Origin: Corynespora cassiicola
Taxonomy: Eukaryota; Ascomycota; Dothideomycetes; Pleosporales; Corynesporascaceae
Assembly (NCBI GenBank): GCA_022059125.1
Contig: JAEUWY010000006.1
Coordinates: 3,224,001 to 3,288,000 of the forward strand
Reading direction: 5' to 3'
DNA length: 64,000 nt
Notes under the pieces: model-generated
What the model was told of the DNA's origin: nothing
The model's input: only the letters and a program-made list of their open reading frames with translations
The model's database searches: none
Shown: in pieces, positions 43,181-53,920 of the stretch
Layout: each line of letters starts with the position of its first letter
Position numbering within the stretch: position 1 is the first letter of the stretch
Translations under genes and position numbers: made by a program

Positions 43181-44124
43181 TCTGCCAAATAATTCCTCTA
43201 AAGAATAGAATAAACTCTGATGAATATATTTATACTAGATTTTACGCGAGTTTGAGGGGATCAGGTTGGAATTTTGAAGGTTGCTGGGCTGTGCTCTTTT
43301 ATAACCTGATAAAAGCGACTTTGTCCGCTTGACAAGATGTGCTGCAGCTAAGATTGCCAACACAGGATTCCAAATACGGTACCCTTTTCGTGACTAGCAT
43401 ATAACTGTTGATGACCAGTAATATTGTCCTACAGCTTGGATAGATCTTCTCATTTTTGATCACATGAATTCCACTACCGTTGATATTAGCCTGTAGGACA
43501 GAGACAAGCCTCCTGAAAAAGTCACGTACAGCCTTTCAGGGCTTTAGATGATATTGTTTAATTGTAAATACAGCTTAAAGTAACCAATCATCGGTGGCAT
43601 CCTGTTTCAAGCTGGATCCTTTTGTGGCTTCCTTACCTTGGCATTTCGCTTATATCCCGTCATTATTGCTCACCTGTGAGCCTTCGTAGTACCTTGATGG
43701 TCAGCGACAAGACCATCTAGACTCTTTTTCAAAACGAAAAACCGGAATAGTATGCAGTTTAGGAAGCTGGATGTTTGACCAAACTTGGCATGATTGCCAT
43801 GTTCGAGTAGCTACTCCTGGGCTGAACAAGGAATGATGTTATCATATTGTCAAGAGGCTCCGCTTAGTTTCGTATCAATAGCCAAGCTTTCGTATTTGTG
43901 CAATCATTCTGCTAGATATGTTGGCTTATCTGGGCTCGAACTCAACCGAGGAGCACTATCTGCATGGAATACTACGCCACGTTATTCGGGTACTCAGAGT
44001 ACAACTTGGGAGCATTCATTGGACGACCTGTTTTGAAGAAATTGCTGTTCGCAAATTTAAATACATAAGGAGTCCAATTATCCCATGCCGGATAGCTGTT
44101 CCTTATGAATTAAAAGCTTTCGAG
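43181..44124. other. Intergenic promoter region
   Basis: About 940 bp between divergent starts, AT-rich; nothing beyond the TATA-like box near 43.23 kb was recognised. Confidence 0.45.
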
Positions 44125-45603
44125 ATGCCAGAACGCAATATCTTGGTCGTCCTTTGGACAATCTTCCTCTATCTTGCCGATGCACTCCCTCAAGGAGCTA
44201 CCCAGGCTTCTTTATGCACTACAACTTCTGAATACTACGGAATTGCAACCACGGTCACTGACTATGATGAATTTATTGAGTCTCTTAGCTCCATATATTC
44301 TACCACTACTTTTACCGGATCTGAAGTTCCTGTTCACACCACCGTGACAGATTTTCCCGGTATTGGTGTAATCACGGCTTATGGTTACTATGATGCAGAT
44401 GCTTTACGGTCTGCCGGCATCAGCATTATCTCAGGAGTGACTACACTTGTTGGTTCTTGCTCCACTGCGACATTACCACCGTCTCCCACAGGCAGCCTTT
44501 GCGAGCCACATGGTGATCATTGTATGTTTCTCACCCAGTGCAGATGAAGAAAGCAACCTCTCACATACATAGGGCACTGCCAGCCTCTCTCTACAGCAAC
44601 CACCAGCCAGTCTTCAGGCATACCTAGTGAATGCGAGCCTCACGATGATCATTGGCATTGCCCTCCAGGGGTAACTCCGCCTATCACTCTTCCGTCGCCC
44701 CCACTCGCCAGTTTCCCTTCTGGAGTTTCAGAATCAGAAACTTCTCCAGTGCCGACTCTTGCCCCACCATCCGGAGCTTGCGAGCCTCATGGTGACCATT
44801 GGCACTGCCCCGAAGGCATCCCCGAGCCAACAACACCGCCTCCATTGACGCTTATGCCTACCCTGTCACCTTCTGAGAACTGCGAGCCACATGGGGATCA
44901 TTGGCACTGTTCAGAAGGAATACCAGAGCCCACGAACACAACACCACCCTCGCTAACGCCAGAACCTCCCTCGCCTACAGAATGCTCGCCTCATGGCGAC
45001 CACTGGCACTGCCCCGAAGGCATCCCCGAGCCCACGAAACCCCAACCAACCGCACATCCAGAAAATGCCTGCACCCCCCACGACGACCACTGGCACTGCC
45101 CCGAGGGCGTCCCAGAGCCCGATTCCCCTCCCCGAGCCACACCCACCGCGCAGCCCACACAATGCGAGCCCCATGGCGACCACTGGCACTGCCCATCCGG
45201 TATCTCAGAGCCCGCTAACCCCCCTCCTGCGGCTTCGTCGACTGCCTCGGCCATGGATGCGGGGAGTGCGGAGTGCGTCCCGCATGGGGATCACTGGCAC
45301 TGCCCCGAGGGCGTGGCGGAACCTAGCGCCCCGCCTACCGCTACGTTGGGCGTGAGGCCTACGGTAACGGTGGGCGGGGAGTGCGTTCCTCATGATGATC
45401 ACTGGCATTGTCCTGAGGGGGTGCCGGAGCCGAGTTTTTTGCCGACGAGGAGTGTGTCTTTGACGGGGAGTGAGCCGACAGGGAGTCCTATTCAGTTTGA
45501 GGGGGGTGCGGGGGCGTTGTATGGAGTGAATAATGCAAATAGCTTGGCGGCCAGGATGGTAACGGGCTTATTTGGTGTGGTGGTTGTTGCTGGCTTAGTG
45601 TAG
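44125..45603 (+). CDS. GPI-type surface protein with nine HxxHxH cysteine-bounded repeats
   Basis: Exon 1 is 44125-44521 and exon 2 is 44573-45603 (51-nt intron inside the Trp codon of the first repeat); the product has 475 residues. The N-terminus MPERNILVVLWTIFLYLADALPQG is a signal peptide. An ectodomain of about 100 residues rich in Thr/Tyr follows. Nine units of C-x-P-H-[GD]-D-H-W-H-C then occur, usually continued by PEG-[IV]-PEP and separated by Pro/Thr/Ser-rich linkers of 15-35 residues. The C-terminus has a small-residue site and a hydrophobic tail (MVTGLFGVVVVAGLV), as for GPI anchoring. Each unit contains an HxxHxH triad between two cysteines, a strong candidate for zinc or another transition metal. 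The motif resembles the histidine triads of streptococcal Pht zinc-binding proteins, by convergence. Function is inferred only. Confidence 0.85.
44500..45411 (+). repeat. Nine in-frame repeats coding CxPH[GD]DHWHC
   Basis: Nine copies are visible: CEPHGDHWHC, CEPHDDHWHC, CEPHGDHWHC (third), CEPHGDHWHC (fourth), CSPHGDHWHC, CTPHDDHWHC, CEPHGDHWHC (seventh), CVPHGDHWHC and CVPHDDHWHC. His, Asp, Trp and Cys positions are invariant while synonymous bases differ, so the peptide is conserved rather than the DNA freshly duplicated. Confidence 0.9.
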
Positions 45604-46146
45604 CAGTGGTACTTTAAGGGGATGAGGGTTTGGGGTTTGGTCTTGCTTTGTAGAAGTTGTTGAATAAGGGTGCCATTCTTTGCTTGAATGGCAGCCTTTG
45701 GAAAGTTTTTGGATAGAAATGGAAAGTTATATGTAAAGAATGTTTGTGGTCGAGCCTAGAAAAGCAATGAGGGGCCGTCACCTGTACTCTGATGCTCAGA
45801 TGGTCCCATGCTCAATAGTAATTTGGTCTATCCAGTAGGCATGATATATTCTTACTTCCTATTTATAAAATCTTCAGGTTCACTACTGTGAAAGTTTGAT
45901 ATTAAATTTTTATTTCGAGGGTGTCATTTCCAAAGACCAATATGATAGGACCTGACAGACTCAAGTATTGACTCTCTGTCTTCAAAGTCGATATCCCATC
46001 CAAGCTGATTCCCAATGCATTGAACAGACCATATTTATTTCCTCCAAGACTGCGTCATCCACGGATTCTTTTCCTGCCATTTCTTGACACTGTCTCACGA
46101 GCTTAGCTTGCTCATAGAGGCAATCTGGGAACGCGACATGGTCGAC
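45604..46146. other. Intergenic, convergent 3' regions
   Basis: AT-rich 3' flanks of two convergent genes; no feature recognised. Confidence 0.45.
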
Positions 46147-46752
46147 TTACTTCCGGCTGGGACCCCAGACGCCAGCCCGACCACCACTTTTGGAAGGGGT
46201 GGAAACCTGAAGAGGAGCGGAACTGGGAGGCGAAACTATCGAGGCGGGTGAAGTAGTCAAGATGGGCGAGATGGGAACTGACTGGGTGCCGCCATTGACC
46301 TTGCGGCCCTTGCCGCGACCCTTCTTAAAAGTCGGAACATCGCTCCAAGCTCCGCCCTCGCGCTTCTCCCGCTCGATCTGCGTCTTGCGCTCGGCTTCGA
46401 CGCGAGCCTCTTCTTCGCGCTCGAGCCTGGCCTTCTCAATGGCCTCGCGACGAACACGCTCTTCCTTCTCCTTGCGCTCTTGCTCCTTCTGCTTCTTGGC
46501 GGCTTCCTCGGCGGCGAGCCTCTCGGCTTCAGCAGCTTCAGCAGCAGCTTGGTTGGTGGCTTCTGTCTCGGCGCGTTGCTCCTTGACGAGGCAGTTGAAG
46601 CACTGGAAATGAGACGCTGTGGGTGTCTCGAGCTCGGGGAGCTCGCCGCGGGGAGCGCAGGTGTTGCGGGCAACGAGTGCGGGCCGGCAGGTGAACAGGT
46701 ATGGCCTGCTGAGGCATCCACAAAGGTGGATCTTCTTCCAGTAGTGACACAT
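46147..46752 (-). CDS. Charged coiled-coil protein with Cys-rich N-terminus
   Basis: A single exon of 201 residues from the first ATG (MCHYWKKIHLCGC); the frame runs farther upstream but only from a TTG, and an upstream leader exon is possible. The N-terminal 70 residues contain seven cysteines (MCHYWKKIHLCGC, TCRPA, NTCAPRG, QCFNC) and could bind a metal or form a small domain. The centre is a long Glu/Lys/Arg/Ala coiled coil (EATNQAAAEAAEAERLAAEEAAKK and onward). The C-terminus is Gly/Lys-rich then Ser/Pro-rich. Proteins with this MCHYW start are widespread in filamentous ascomycetes as hypothetical proteins; no function is known to me. Confidence 0.65.
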   Translation of the reverse strand: MCHYWKKIHLCGCLSRPYLFTCRPALVARNTCAPRGELPELETPTASHFQCFNCLVKEQRAETEATNQAAAEAAEAERLAAEEAAKKQKEQERKEKEERVRREAIEKARLEREEEARVEAERKTQIEREKREGGAWSDVPTFKKGRGKGRKVNGGTQSVPISPILTTSPASIVSPPSSAPLQVSTPSKSGGRAGVWGPSRK

Positions 46753-47861
46753 GCTGAAGATTTGCTCAGATAATGACTGTACTATGTGTTGTTGGTGCTG
46801 AGGAAGGGCTTGTGGGTATGCTTCGCGTGTTAGCTGGCATGGAACATTGTGGGGACGGCATACATACTTCGTCGGGTAAGGATTGCGGGGTATGTTGATG
46901 GTATATGTTGGATGGGAAGAGGTAGCGTACCCAGCTGTGGCGGATTTTGTGTTGGTGAGTACTGGAGGAGAAGAGATGGACGTGGTGGGCTGCAAACAAA
47001 TACGGTGAGTGCGTCTACCCGATCGCCTTCACTGCACGCGTTGCACCTCGCCAGTTCAGTGAGCCACTGTAGCGCGACTGTGGTAGTAGCTAGTAGCCTC
47101 CACAGTGATACAAGCTTAAGCTATCCAAGTGCACGCGTACAGGCCGGCGCACACAAAACGCCAGGTCACGTGGAGTGGACAAGTCAACACCCAGATGGGC
47201 ATCTACCTTACGGAGAATCGCTGGTCCCAGAATGGATGGTTACTTATTATTGTACTCATACATAATCAATTGAAAAATTAAGGTTAGCTAAGTTTAATTA
47301 ATAATTACCTAGGTAATTGTTGAGGTGGCTAGGTACCTAGGTACCTAGGTAGCCTTTAACAGTGGCAATCTCAAGAACACCCATTTTCTCCAAGGTAGGT
47401 AGGCAACTATAGAACCTTCCAAGGTTGACAGGTACCTTCTGACACCTACGTGTAAATCAAAAGAAGTTAAAAAAAAATTGTAGCTTGGGAAAATACCTGT
47501 ACAAATTTTTGCCATGCCACTTTGCGTCAGAACAGGTATTCAAGTATCATAAACATCGTGTAATTCATAATCAGGAATATGATTCCGAAAGCCATAACCA
47601 TGCCCGAAATCTTTGCTGAGTGAATGAAAGTCGCCCACGGCCGCACTGAAATGCTGCTCAAGCCTCCGTGAACTCTACAAAACCCCACCGATCCCCTCTA
47701 CCAGGGGCCTCCCCATCCACACATCACTGACCCGTATCTCACCCATCCAGTACCCACGGCCCCCCATCAGCATGCCCACCCGCCATCAAAAATAAATCCC
47801 AATCATCCACCCCATCCATCACCTCCCCACTCTCCCCATACTCCTTGTTAACATGCTGCCT
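46753..47861. other. Intergenic region with palindromic TACCTAGGTA motifs
   Basis: No gene was recognised. The notable content is a cluster of CCTAGG palindromes at 47303-47352 and strongly C-rich DNA from about 47.68 kb. Confidence 0.5.
47303..47352. repeat. Clustered CCTAGG palindromes
   Basis: A perfect 16-bp palindrome AATTACCTAGGTAATT (47303-47318) is followed by three head-to-tail CTAGGTAC-type units (47329-47352). Similar TACCTAGGTA runs are frequent in intergenic DNA of some ascomycetes; their role is not known to me. Confidence 0.75.
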
Positions 47862-48194
47862 CTATCGTTCCTCACCACCACCACCACCACCCAACCTCGG
47901 CCGAAAACTAACCTCAAACCCCTTCTCCACAGCTGTCCCCCCCCTCCCCCTCCCCCTCCCCTTCATCTCCCTCGCCTCCCCCACCCTCCCCATCCCCACC
48001 CCCCTACACACCACACACTCCCCCCTCCCATCGCTAACCTCAACCCGCCACCACACACACGCGCCCATGCCCCTGGGCCTGCACGCCGGGCCGTCGGCGC
48101 ACAGGACGATGGCGGGCGGCGCGCTGGAGCGCGGACAGCGATGGATCGTGGATACGTGTTTGCAGGCGTAGGTCAGGATTGTGGATGTGCACAT
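47862..48194 (-). CDS. Short Cys-containing protein, unknown function
   Basis: A 110-residue frame from the first sensible ATG (MCTSTILTYACKHVSTIHRC). The N-terminal half has seven cysteines arranged like a small metal-binding module (CKHVSTIHRC, LCADGPAC, ECVVC); the C-terminal half is Gly/Arg/Lys-rich and may be partly low-complexity. The MCT...TY.C.H start resembles short fungal proteins of unknown function and parallels the MCHYW protein 1.1 kb away. G/C skew of the DNA makes chance open frames more likely here, so confidence is moderate. Confidence 0.48.
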   Translation of the reverse strand: MCTSTILTYACKHVSTIHRCPRSSAPPAIVLCADGPACRPRGMGACVWWRVEVSDGRGECVVCRGVGMGRVGEAREMKGRGRGRGGTAVEKGFEVSFRPRLGGGGGGEER

Positions 48195-48833
48195 GTTGCT
48201 TTCGATCCGGGGGGCTGGTGGGATTTGTTGCGGTTGGGGGTCGGGTAAGGTGGTGCCTAGGGAGAGCGGGTGTGGAATGTTGGGTGAAAGTAAGAAGGGG
48301 GGGGGGGGGGGGAGGGGGTGCCTGCCTGGATGGGAGGGAGGTTGAGAGGGAGGAAGGGGCGTGGGGAGAGGCACGTGATTGCGTGGTTGCGCGGTGGTTG
48401 TGTTTGATGCGCATGGACTGAGGGCTCTTTTGCGGTTGGTGGTGGTGGCTTGACTGCGGTTGCATGGTATCAGAGGGCTCAAATATTGAGTCCAGGTACA
48501 GAAATACCTAGATATCCAGGTGTCAAACGCAATGGAAAAGTGGATGGTGAAAGAACTAGCCTGGCCAACATCCAGATTGGAAAGGCGGATCAGAGTCAAC
48601 AAAACATGACGGATGGCATTATACAGGGTATAGCTAATTAAGAGAAACAAGCCATGACTGAAGAGCTCCTAGCCAAAAAAAAAAAAGTCCAGCTAGCCTC
48701 CTTGCCAGTTTTCGTGAAATGCAACCTGGGCCATGGTCCTACTGTGCCCGCAAACGCCGCCCTTTGTGGGTCGTAAAATATGCACAACGAACTGAATGTG
48801 AGAAGATGTTTCATAGCGTCGATGCTCTTTCGC
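48195..48833. other. Intergenic region with a 16-nt G run
   Basis: A homopolymer of 16 G (48297-48312) sits in a longer G-rich strand (about 48.2-48.37 kb), which could form a quadruplex or reflect an assembly weak point. A run of 12 A lies near 48.68 kb. No gene seen. Confidence 0.5.
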
Positions 48834-49683
48834 CTAGGCGCGCATGTTCCGGCGGCGCATCTCCGACTGCGACGCGTCTCTCCGGGCTGCCTCGACGATG
48901 CGGCTGCCGCCCATGCTCTTGACCTTGTCCTCTAGCTTTCCGCTAAAGTCCAATTCCTCAATGTCATCGCCACCACCGATGCTCTTGCCCATGAGCAGCA
49001 CGTTGGGGACCGTCTTCCTGCCCGTCGTGTGGCCCAAGGTAGCCTGCAGCTTGTCGCCCAGCGGGTGCTCGTCGAGTTCGACAACGTAGGGGGCGGGGAC
49101 GATTTTGTACTTTTCGAGGAGGATCTTCTTCGCTTTCTTGGAGTGCGGGCAGTATGTCTTGGAGAAGATGATCACTGCGACGCCGTTAGCATGCGAAGAA
49201 CGAGAGCAACCACGACAATGCAAACGTACTTGGGCTCTTTTTCAAGATGGCATTCAGTTCCACCTCAACCTCGTGCTCTTCCGGGGTCTCGGCATCCTTG
49301 CCCTCCTTGTCGCGTGGCCTGCCTCCCACGGCAGCGACCCCCTGCAGCTTCTTGTTGTCGGGATCCTGCGTGTTCATCTTGACCCGGCCGGCAACGCTCT
49401 TCTCGTTGCCGCTGCCGCCCTCAACCGCCTCCATGAACTTCTGGCTCTTCTGGTCGGCCGACTTCTTGGCCGCATCTGCTGCTGCCTTGAGCCGCGAGCC
49501 CACGTCGTCGGCGTCGCGCTGCTTCGCGGCAGCCTCGTACTCCCTTGCTTGGAGGGCCTCCTGCGTCTTTGTGTAGAAATCCGAGCTCCGGGTCTGCTGG
49601 GCGGCGCTGTTCATGTACAGGATGACGACAAAGGCGACGACGGCGAGCACGCCGATGGCCCTCATGCGGCGCTGCGAGGGCAT
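48834..49683 (-). CDS. Membrane-anchored monothiol glutaredoxin (Grx6/7-like)
   Basis: Exon 1 is 49683-49230 and exon 2 is 49174-48834 (55-nt intron), giving 264 residues. An N-terminal signal anchor (IGVLAVVAFVVILYM, about 10-24) is followed by a charged, Ala/Lys-rich stalk of about 110 residues. The thioredoxin-fold domain starts at MIIFSKTYCPHSKKAK. The active site is CPHS (Cys about 160), with a single catalytic Cys. TVPNVLLMGKSIGGGDDIEEL holds the cis-Pro and the glutathione-binding GGxDD. Yeast Grx6 and Grx7 have the same topology in the ER/Golgi lumen, where they handle glutathione-linked redox state. The splice was chosen because it restores SP-IIFSKxYCPxSKKAK. Confidence 0.87.
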
Positions 49684-52091
49684 GGCGGGCGGGCGGGATT
49701 GCTGGACTGTGGATGTGGGGGGGTAGACGCGGCCGGCGGCGGTATTGCGGAGGGCGTGCGGCGGCCCAGTAATAATTATACTGGGGAGGCGATGCACTGA
49801 AGCTGCGACGGCTGCACGGTCGGGCGGGGACCGAAGCTGCCACGGATGGCTATGGTGCAGGAGAAGAGGAGCGCAGCGGCGAGGGGGCGGATATACACGA
49901 GGGTTGGGGGCTCAGAACGCGGCTATTCGGAGCTCTGGTGGCACCAAGCAGCTTGTCGCGATGCGCCTAGAGCCGAGGGGCGACGGGTTGGGTAGGATTG
50001 CGCGAGAAAAGTAAGGCGGTGGCGCAGAGGCAGGCGAGAGGCAGAGGAGGGGAGAAGCACGGCGGCGCTGGGAGGGACCTCGACCGTCTTGTAGGAGCAC
50101 GGGTGCTTGTGTCGTGTGTCGTGGAGTGACGGTGGAGCTTGGGCGCCGCCGTGGAATGCGCGACAAGGGACGACGGCTCTTGGCAGTAGGCGTCACACCT
50201 CCATCCTCTGGCCAGGAAACGCAAACATCGGCCTGTTTCATCGCCCATCGCGCGTCTGCTCCCGCTGCTCTCCACCCGTCGTCCTGGCCTGCGTCGTCGT
50301 GGCCTGCCCGTGATCGACGTGGGGCTTGGCACGTCATTGGAGGCGCCTCCGCCGGCGATGCGCTGCACGTCTCGACGGCCACTATTGTTCTACGCAAAAA
50401 GCTTCGCCCTTCACCTCCCCACCCTGGCTTTGTTTTCGCCTTCTTCTGCCGCCGCCAGCAGATTGGCCTCCACTGTCTGCCGCGCTGCTTTTTCCTTGTT
50501 TCCCACCGCGCGAACTGCATCAGGGCGCCTCCGACTTCCATTCAGGGGCGGCCAACGCCCGCTATGCTCCTTCGGTTTCCTCGCTACTCCACACTCTGTC
50601 CACTTGTGATTCCGATCTGCACCCGCTGCCGCTCGTCGTCTTGCGTCTGGCCTTTGGTCTGATCGCTACACCACTCTATTTGGGGATTCGAAGGAGCTGC
50701 CCATCCTTGTAAGGAGTATCGGCCCTTGACCCATCATCATCCCTCAACTTCGGCCCATCTTATCAAGGATCGACTATGTCCCTAGCCTGTTGGCTAACTG
50801 TCAACAGCCAATTTCCCCATCATAACACGTTTGGCAGCGTATCTAGTTTCCGACTTGTAGCCAAAGCAACCATTGTAGACCATGTGGAAATGCTTTTCCG
50901 CCATGGAGAGCCAAGGTATATTCTAGTAAGAGCCACTGAGTCATGGCATACATGCCTTTATTGGGCGTTGGAACTATGACGGACCCATGTGTCCACCTTG
51001 ACATTTTCAGATTCCAGAACCATCCACAGTTCCGCCTGCATGGAACATCAAGCAGAGCCAACGAAATCCATCCGGACAATTTTTATCAATTCTTAGCAGA
51101 CTGCCAGCAATATTTCTTCTGGAAACATGGCTGCTCTCCTTTAGGAAATTTCATTTCTTTAAGCATCTTTTGCTTGGCCATTTTGAACTCTCTGGAGCCG
51201 ACTTCCGATGGAATCTCTGCCAAAACTGCCATGATTCAAGGGAAATCTCTTCATTGTCCAAGCATGGTGCATTGCTAGCTTGAGCCATGCTACTGACATT
51301 TCAATAATTGCGCCGTCAATATTGGGTTGCGGCATGCCACAAGGGCCAACATACACTCAAGCAAACAACGCGTCGAGTCCCGCAGAAGACTAGATACAGC
51401 CTCTGTCGCAATTTTGCTCTCCTCCTGAGTCTTACGGGATAGCGGCTCATTTCAACATGATCAAGCGTGAGTACATATATCGCCCATGAACGCTGGATCC
51501 TTGCTTGGCTCCGAGTTGAAGGTATGGCATTATGGCTATAACCATGCGACCAAATAAAAAACTCGGTGGCTACCTAGTTAATATTCACAAGATTTTGATG
51601 GCAGACTCCTTTTTTGAGCACGCTGATCACACTTTGCAACTATGACACTTTGTATCTTCATCGATAATATACATGGGCATTAGATATACTCTACGAAACG
51701 TTTCCTCTTCATGTTCGGAATTCGGCCGTTCAAGTCGTTGAAGATATATCGGCTAGGTCGAATAGCACCAGCCTATTGTTGCTGATAAAGCATACAGATA
51801 GGGAACTAGGGCATAGAGGCAAAGAAAATTAAGCACTACACACTTCCATGATCGTCAAATACGGGAAATTGAACCTCATTGCTTCAGTGGATGTTTGAAC
51901 GTCTCGCCGAATCCCTACTACAAGGGCAGCCTTCTGCAAAACATTCCACCTTCACATTCCTACGCATTGAATTTGATGACTGAAAGTGCTTCTGTTTCAG
52001 CACAAAGAAAATCCGTTTAGTGAAGCATCTTAAATCGGTAGAACAAGTACGAAAAGTCGAGGTGCTAGATGCGGAGCTTGACAAGGTGTCA
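49684..52091. other. Long gene-poor region
   Basis: About 2.4 kb. The left half is GC-rich with several overlapping frames of 100-210 codons on both strands, all low-complexity and without motifs, probably promoter and 5' UTR of the glutaredoxin gene. The right half is AT-richer and empty. Confidence 0.5.
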
Positions 52092-53920
52092 TTAGGCTGT
52101 TTCCTCTTCAATCTGGCACAATCTCTTCTCGCGCAATCTGTCGTGGCGGCGTTTGAAGTACAGGTATGCTCCCACGGTAAGAATTGTCAGAGGTACAGTA
52201 AGGGCAATGTACAGCCAAAATGCGCTGCTGATTTTAATGCCCTCGCTCTCCCCTCGGAATTCAAACAGGTTCATTCCAAGCAGGGTCGCCATGAAGGAGG
52301 CAGGCAAGTATATCATCGTACACACGGTAATAAACCGGACTGTTGCATTGTCATCTACATTTTTCGAGGTCAACTCGAGGAGGTTCTTTTGGATCTTGTC
52401 CGAGTTGCTGTGGTTCTGAAGCTCCAAAATGTTGTTGAGCTAAGTACAGTCAGCCTCGTCTTGCCAAAAAAAAGTAAAGGTAAATGGTCACTGACCAGGC
52501 CAAGAGTTGCTTTTATCCTCTCTTCGAGTATTTGGGCTGAATTGAGAAAGCTTTCCAATTGATCATCGAAGAGAAGCAGCTGTTGATGCACGGCATATAT
52601 CTTTTGCTGATCCACATCGTTGCGCACAGATAGGCCATGGTTCAGTTCAATTAGAGCCGCAACGGTTCTTCTAGTGCTAACCAGGCACCTGCAAACTTTG
52701 GTAACGACTTTATCTTCCAGGTTTCGAAGCGTCTGCATCTCACCTGGATCAATCTTATCATGCTTTATGTCGATTGTTGTAAGATCTCGTCTCTGGTATA
52801 TGTTAGATATTGAATAAAAGATATTTGAGGCGCGAATTACTATTTCTTCAGCCCCAGTGGCAAGAGACTCAATGTGATCTGACCAGTGCGTCAAATACAC
52901 AGATATTATTACGATATGAATGTTGATAGGGTGATCAGTAAGCAGACCAATTGAAGACTTTTGAGCGAGTTTCTCAATTCTTTCCTGGGCCGCAGATTCA
53001 TTTTTGGGATGCAGTAATATGATTCTTGAAGCTTTAGAGTCTGCCTCATAATCATGATAGATCCCTGTTTGCCGGATTGACCAGGGATCTCTTTCCGCAT
53101 CCCTTCCGCTTGGCTCGACGTACATCAGCTGATAAGCAATTTCTGTCACATAGTCAACTATACGATCACATGTACCTGCCATCAGTTTTCTACGAGTTTT
53201 CTAATGTATATAGTGACTTTTATAAACAACATCAGTCCAACAATTTCTATATAGAGTTGTTTTTCTGATTTATAGGAGGGATGTTTGTAGACACAATTGA
53301 CCAAAAATTGATGAAACTTACGGAATGACCCATTGGAGCAGCGATTAACTTCTCTGAAGCCAGAAGAATCCTCAAAAACCACCATTTGATCTCCCGATTT
53401 GAGAAGTACGCTTAGGAATATGGCAGACACGACCCAAGTATTGATGACCTGGAACATGGCAGATTCGGTGCATTGCAAATTATCAAGGGAAAATTTCTGA
53501 TGAAACGACCTTTAGACTTGAAATTAGCTCAAGTAATATAATTATCGTTGAATATTGGCTGTCTCATCTTGTTCGTCTGCGAAGTATTGGAAATTTACTG
53601 TAAGGGATGGAGTTTCGTACAGAATGCAGAATGGATCCGCGCTAGTTTTTACCAAGGCCTCATCTAGATCATTCTGATTCGTGATATAAAGGACATGCTT
53701 TTCGTACACTACCTAGCTTTAGTTGTTTCTTATTCATACAACATTGCCTCATCTATTCTTGTTTCAACTTACAGGCTGTGCAAACGAGCCGAGCATCGAC
53801 TTGACATGAGTCATGGAAGATGAGATGTGATTTTTTCCGAACCCGATAGGTCAATGCGACTTTCTGATTAGTCAAGTTTAGACAGTCTACATCCTGTTCG
53901 AACCCGATTTGCTCCTCCAT
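52092..53920 (-). CDS. CorA-like magnesium transporter family protein
   Basis: Exons 53920-53773, 53708-53599, 53496-53322, 53175-52496 and 52439-52092 (introns 64, 102, 146 and 56 nt) encode 486 residues. The start MEEQIGFEQ is in a good TTACCATGG context. The soluble N-terminal part includes VINTWVVSAIFLSVLLKSGDQ. A helical central region holds the long CorA stalk (QQKIYAVHQQLLLFDDQLESF). The C-terminus has two membrane helices, with the signature GMN in YLPASFMATLLGMNLFEF (GMN about 426-428). Fungal members of this divergent branch are often of unknown physiological role; some resemble stress- or incompatibility-related CorA-like proteins. The exon 2-3 junction (GTAAAT donor, CATCAG acceptor) is the least certain. 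Confidence 0.75.

Noticed and set aside
49912..50712. Overlapping open frames of 100-210 codons on both strands upstream of the glutaredoxin gene
   Set aside because: GC-rich DNA leaves several frames open at once; composition is low-complexity Arg/Pro/Ser with no motif, start context or splice logic.
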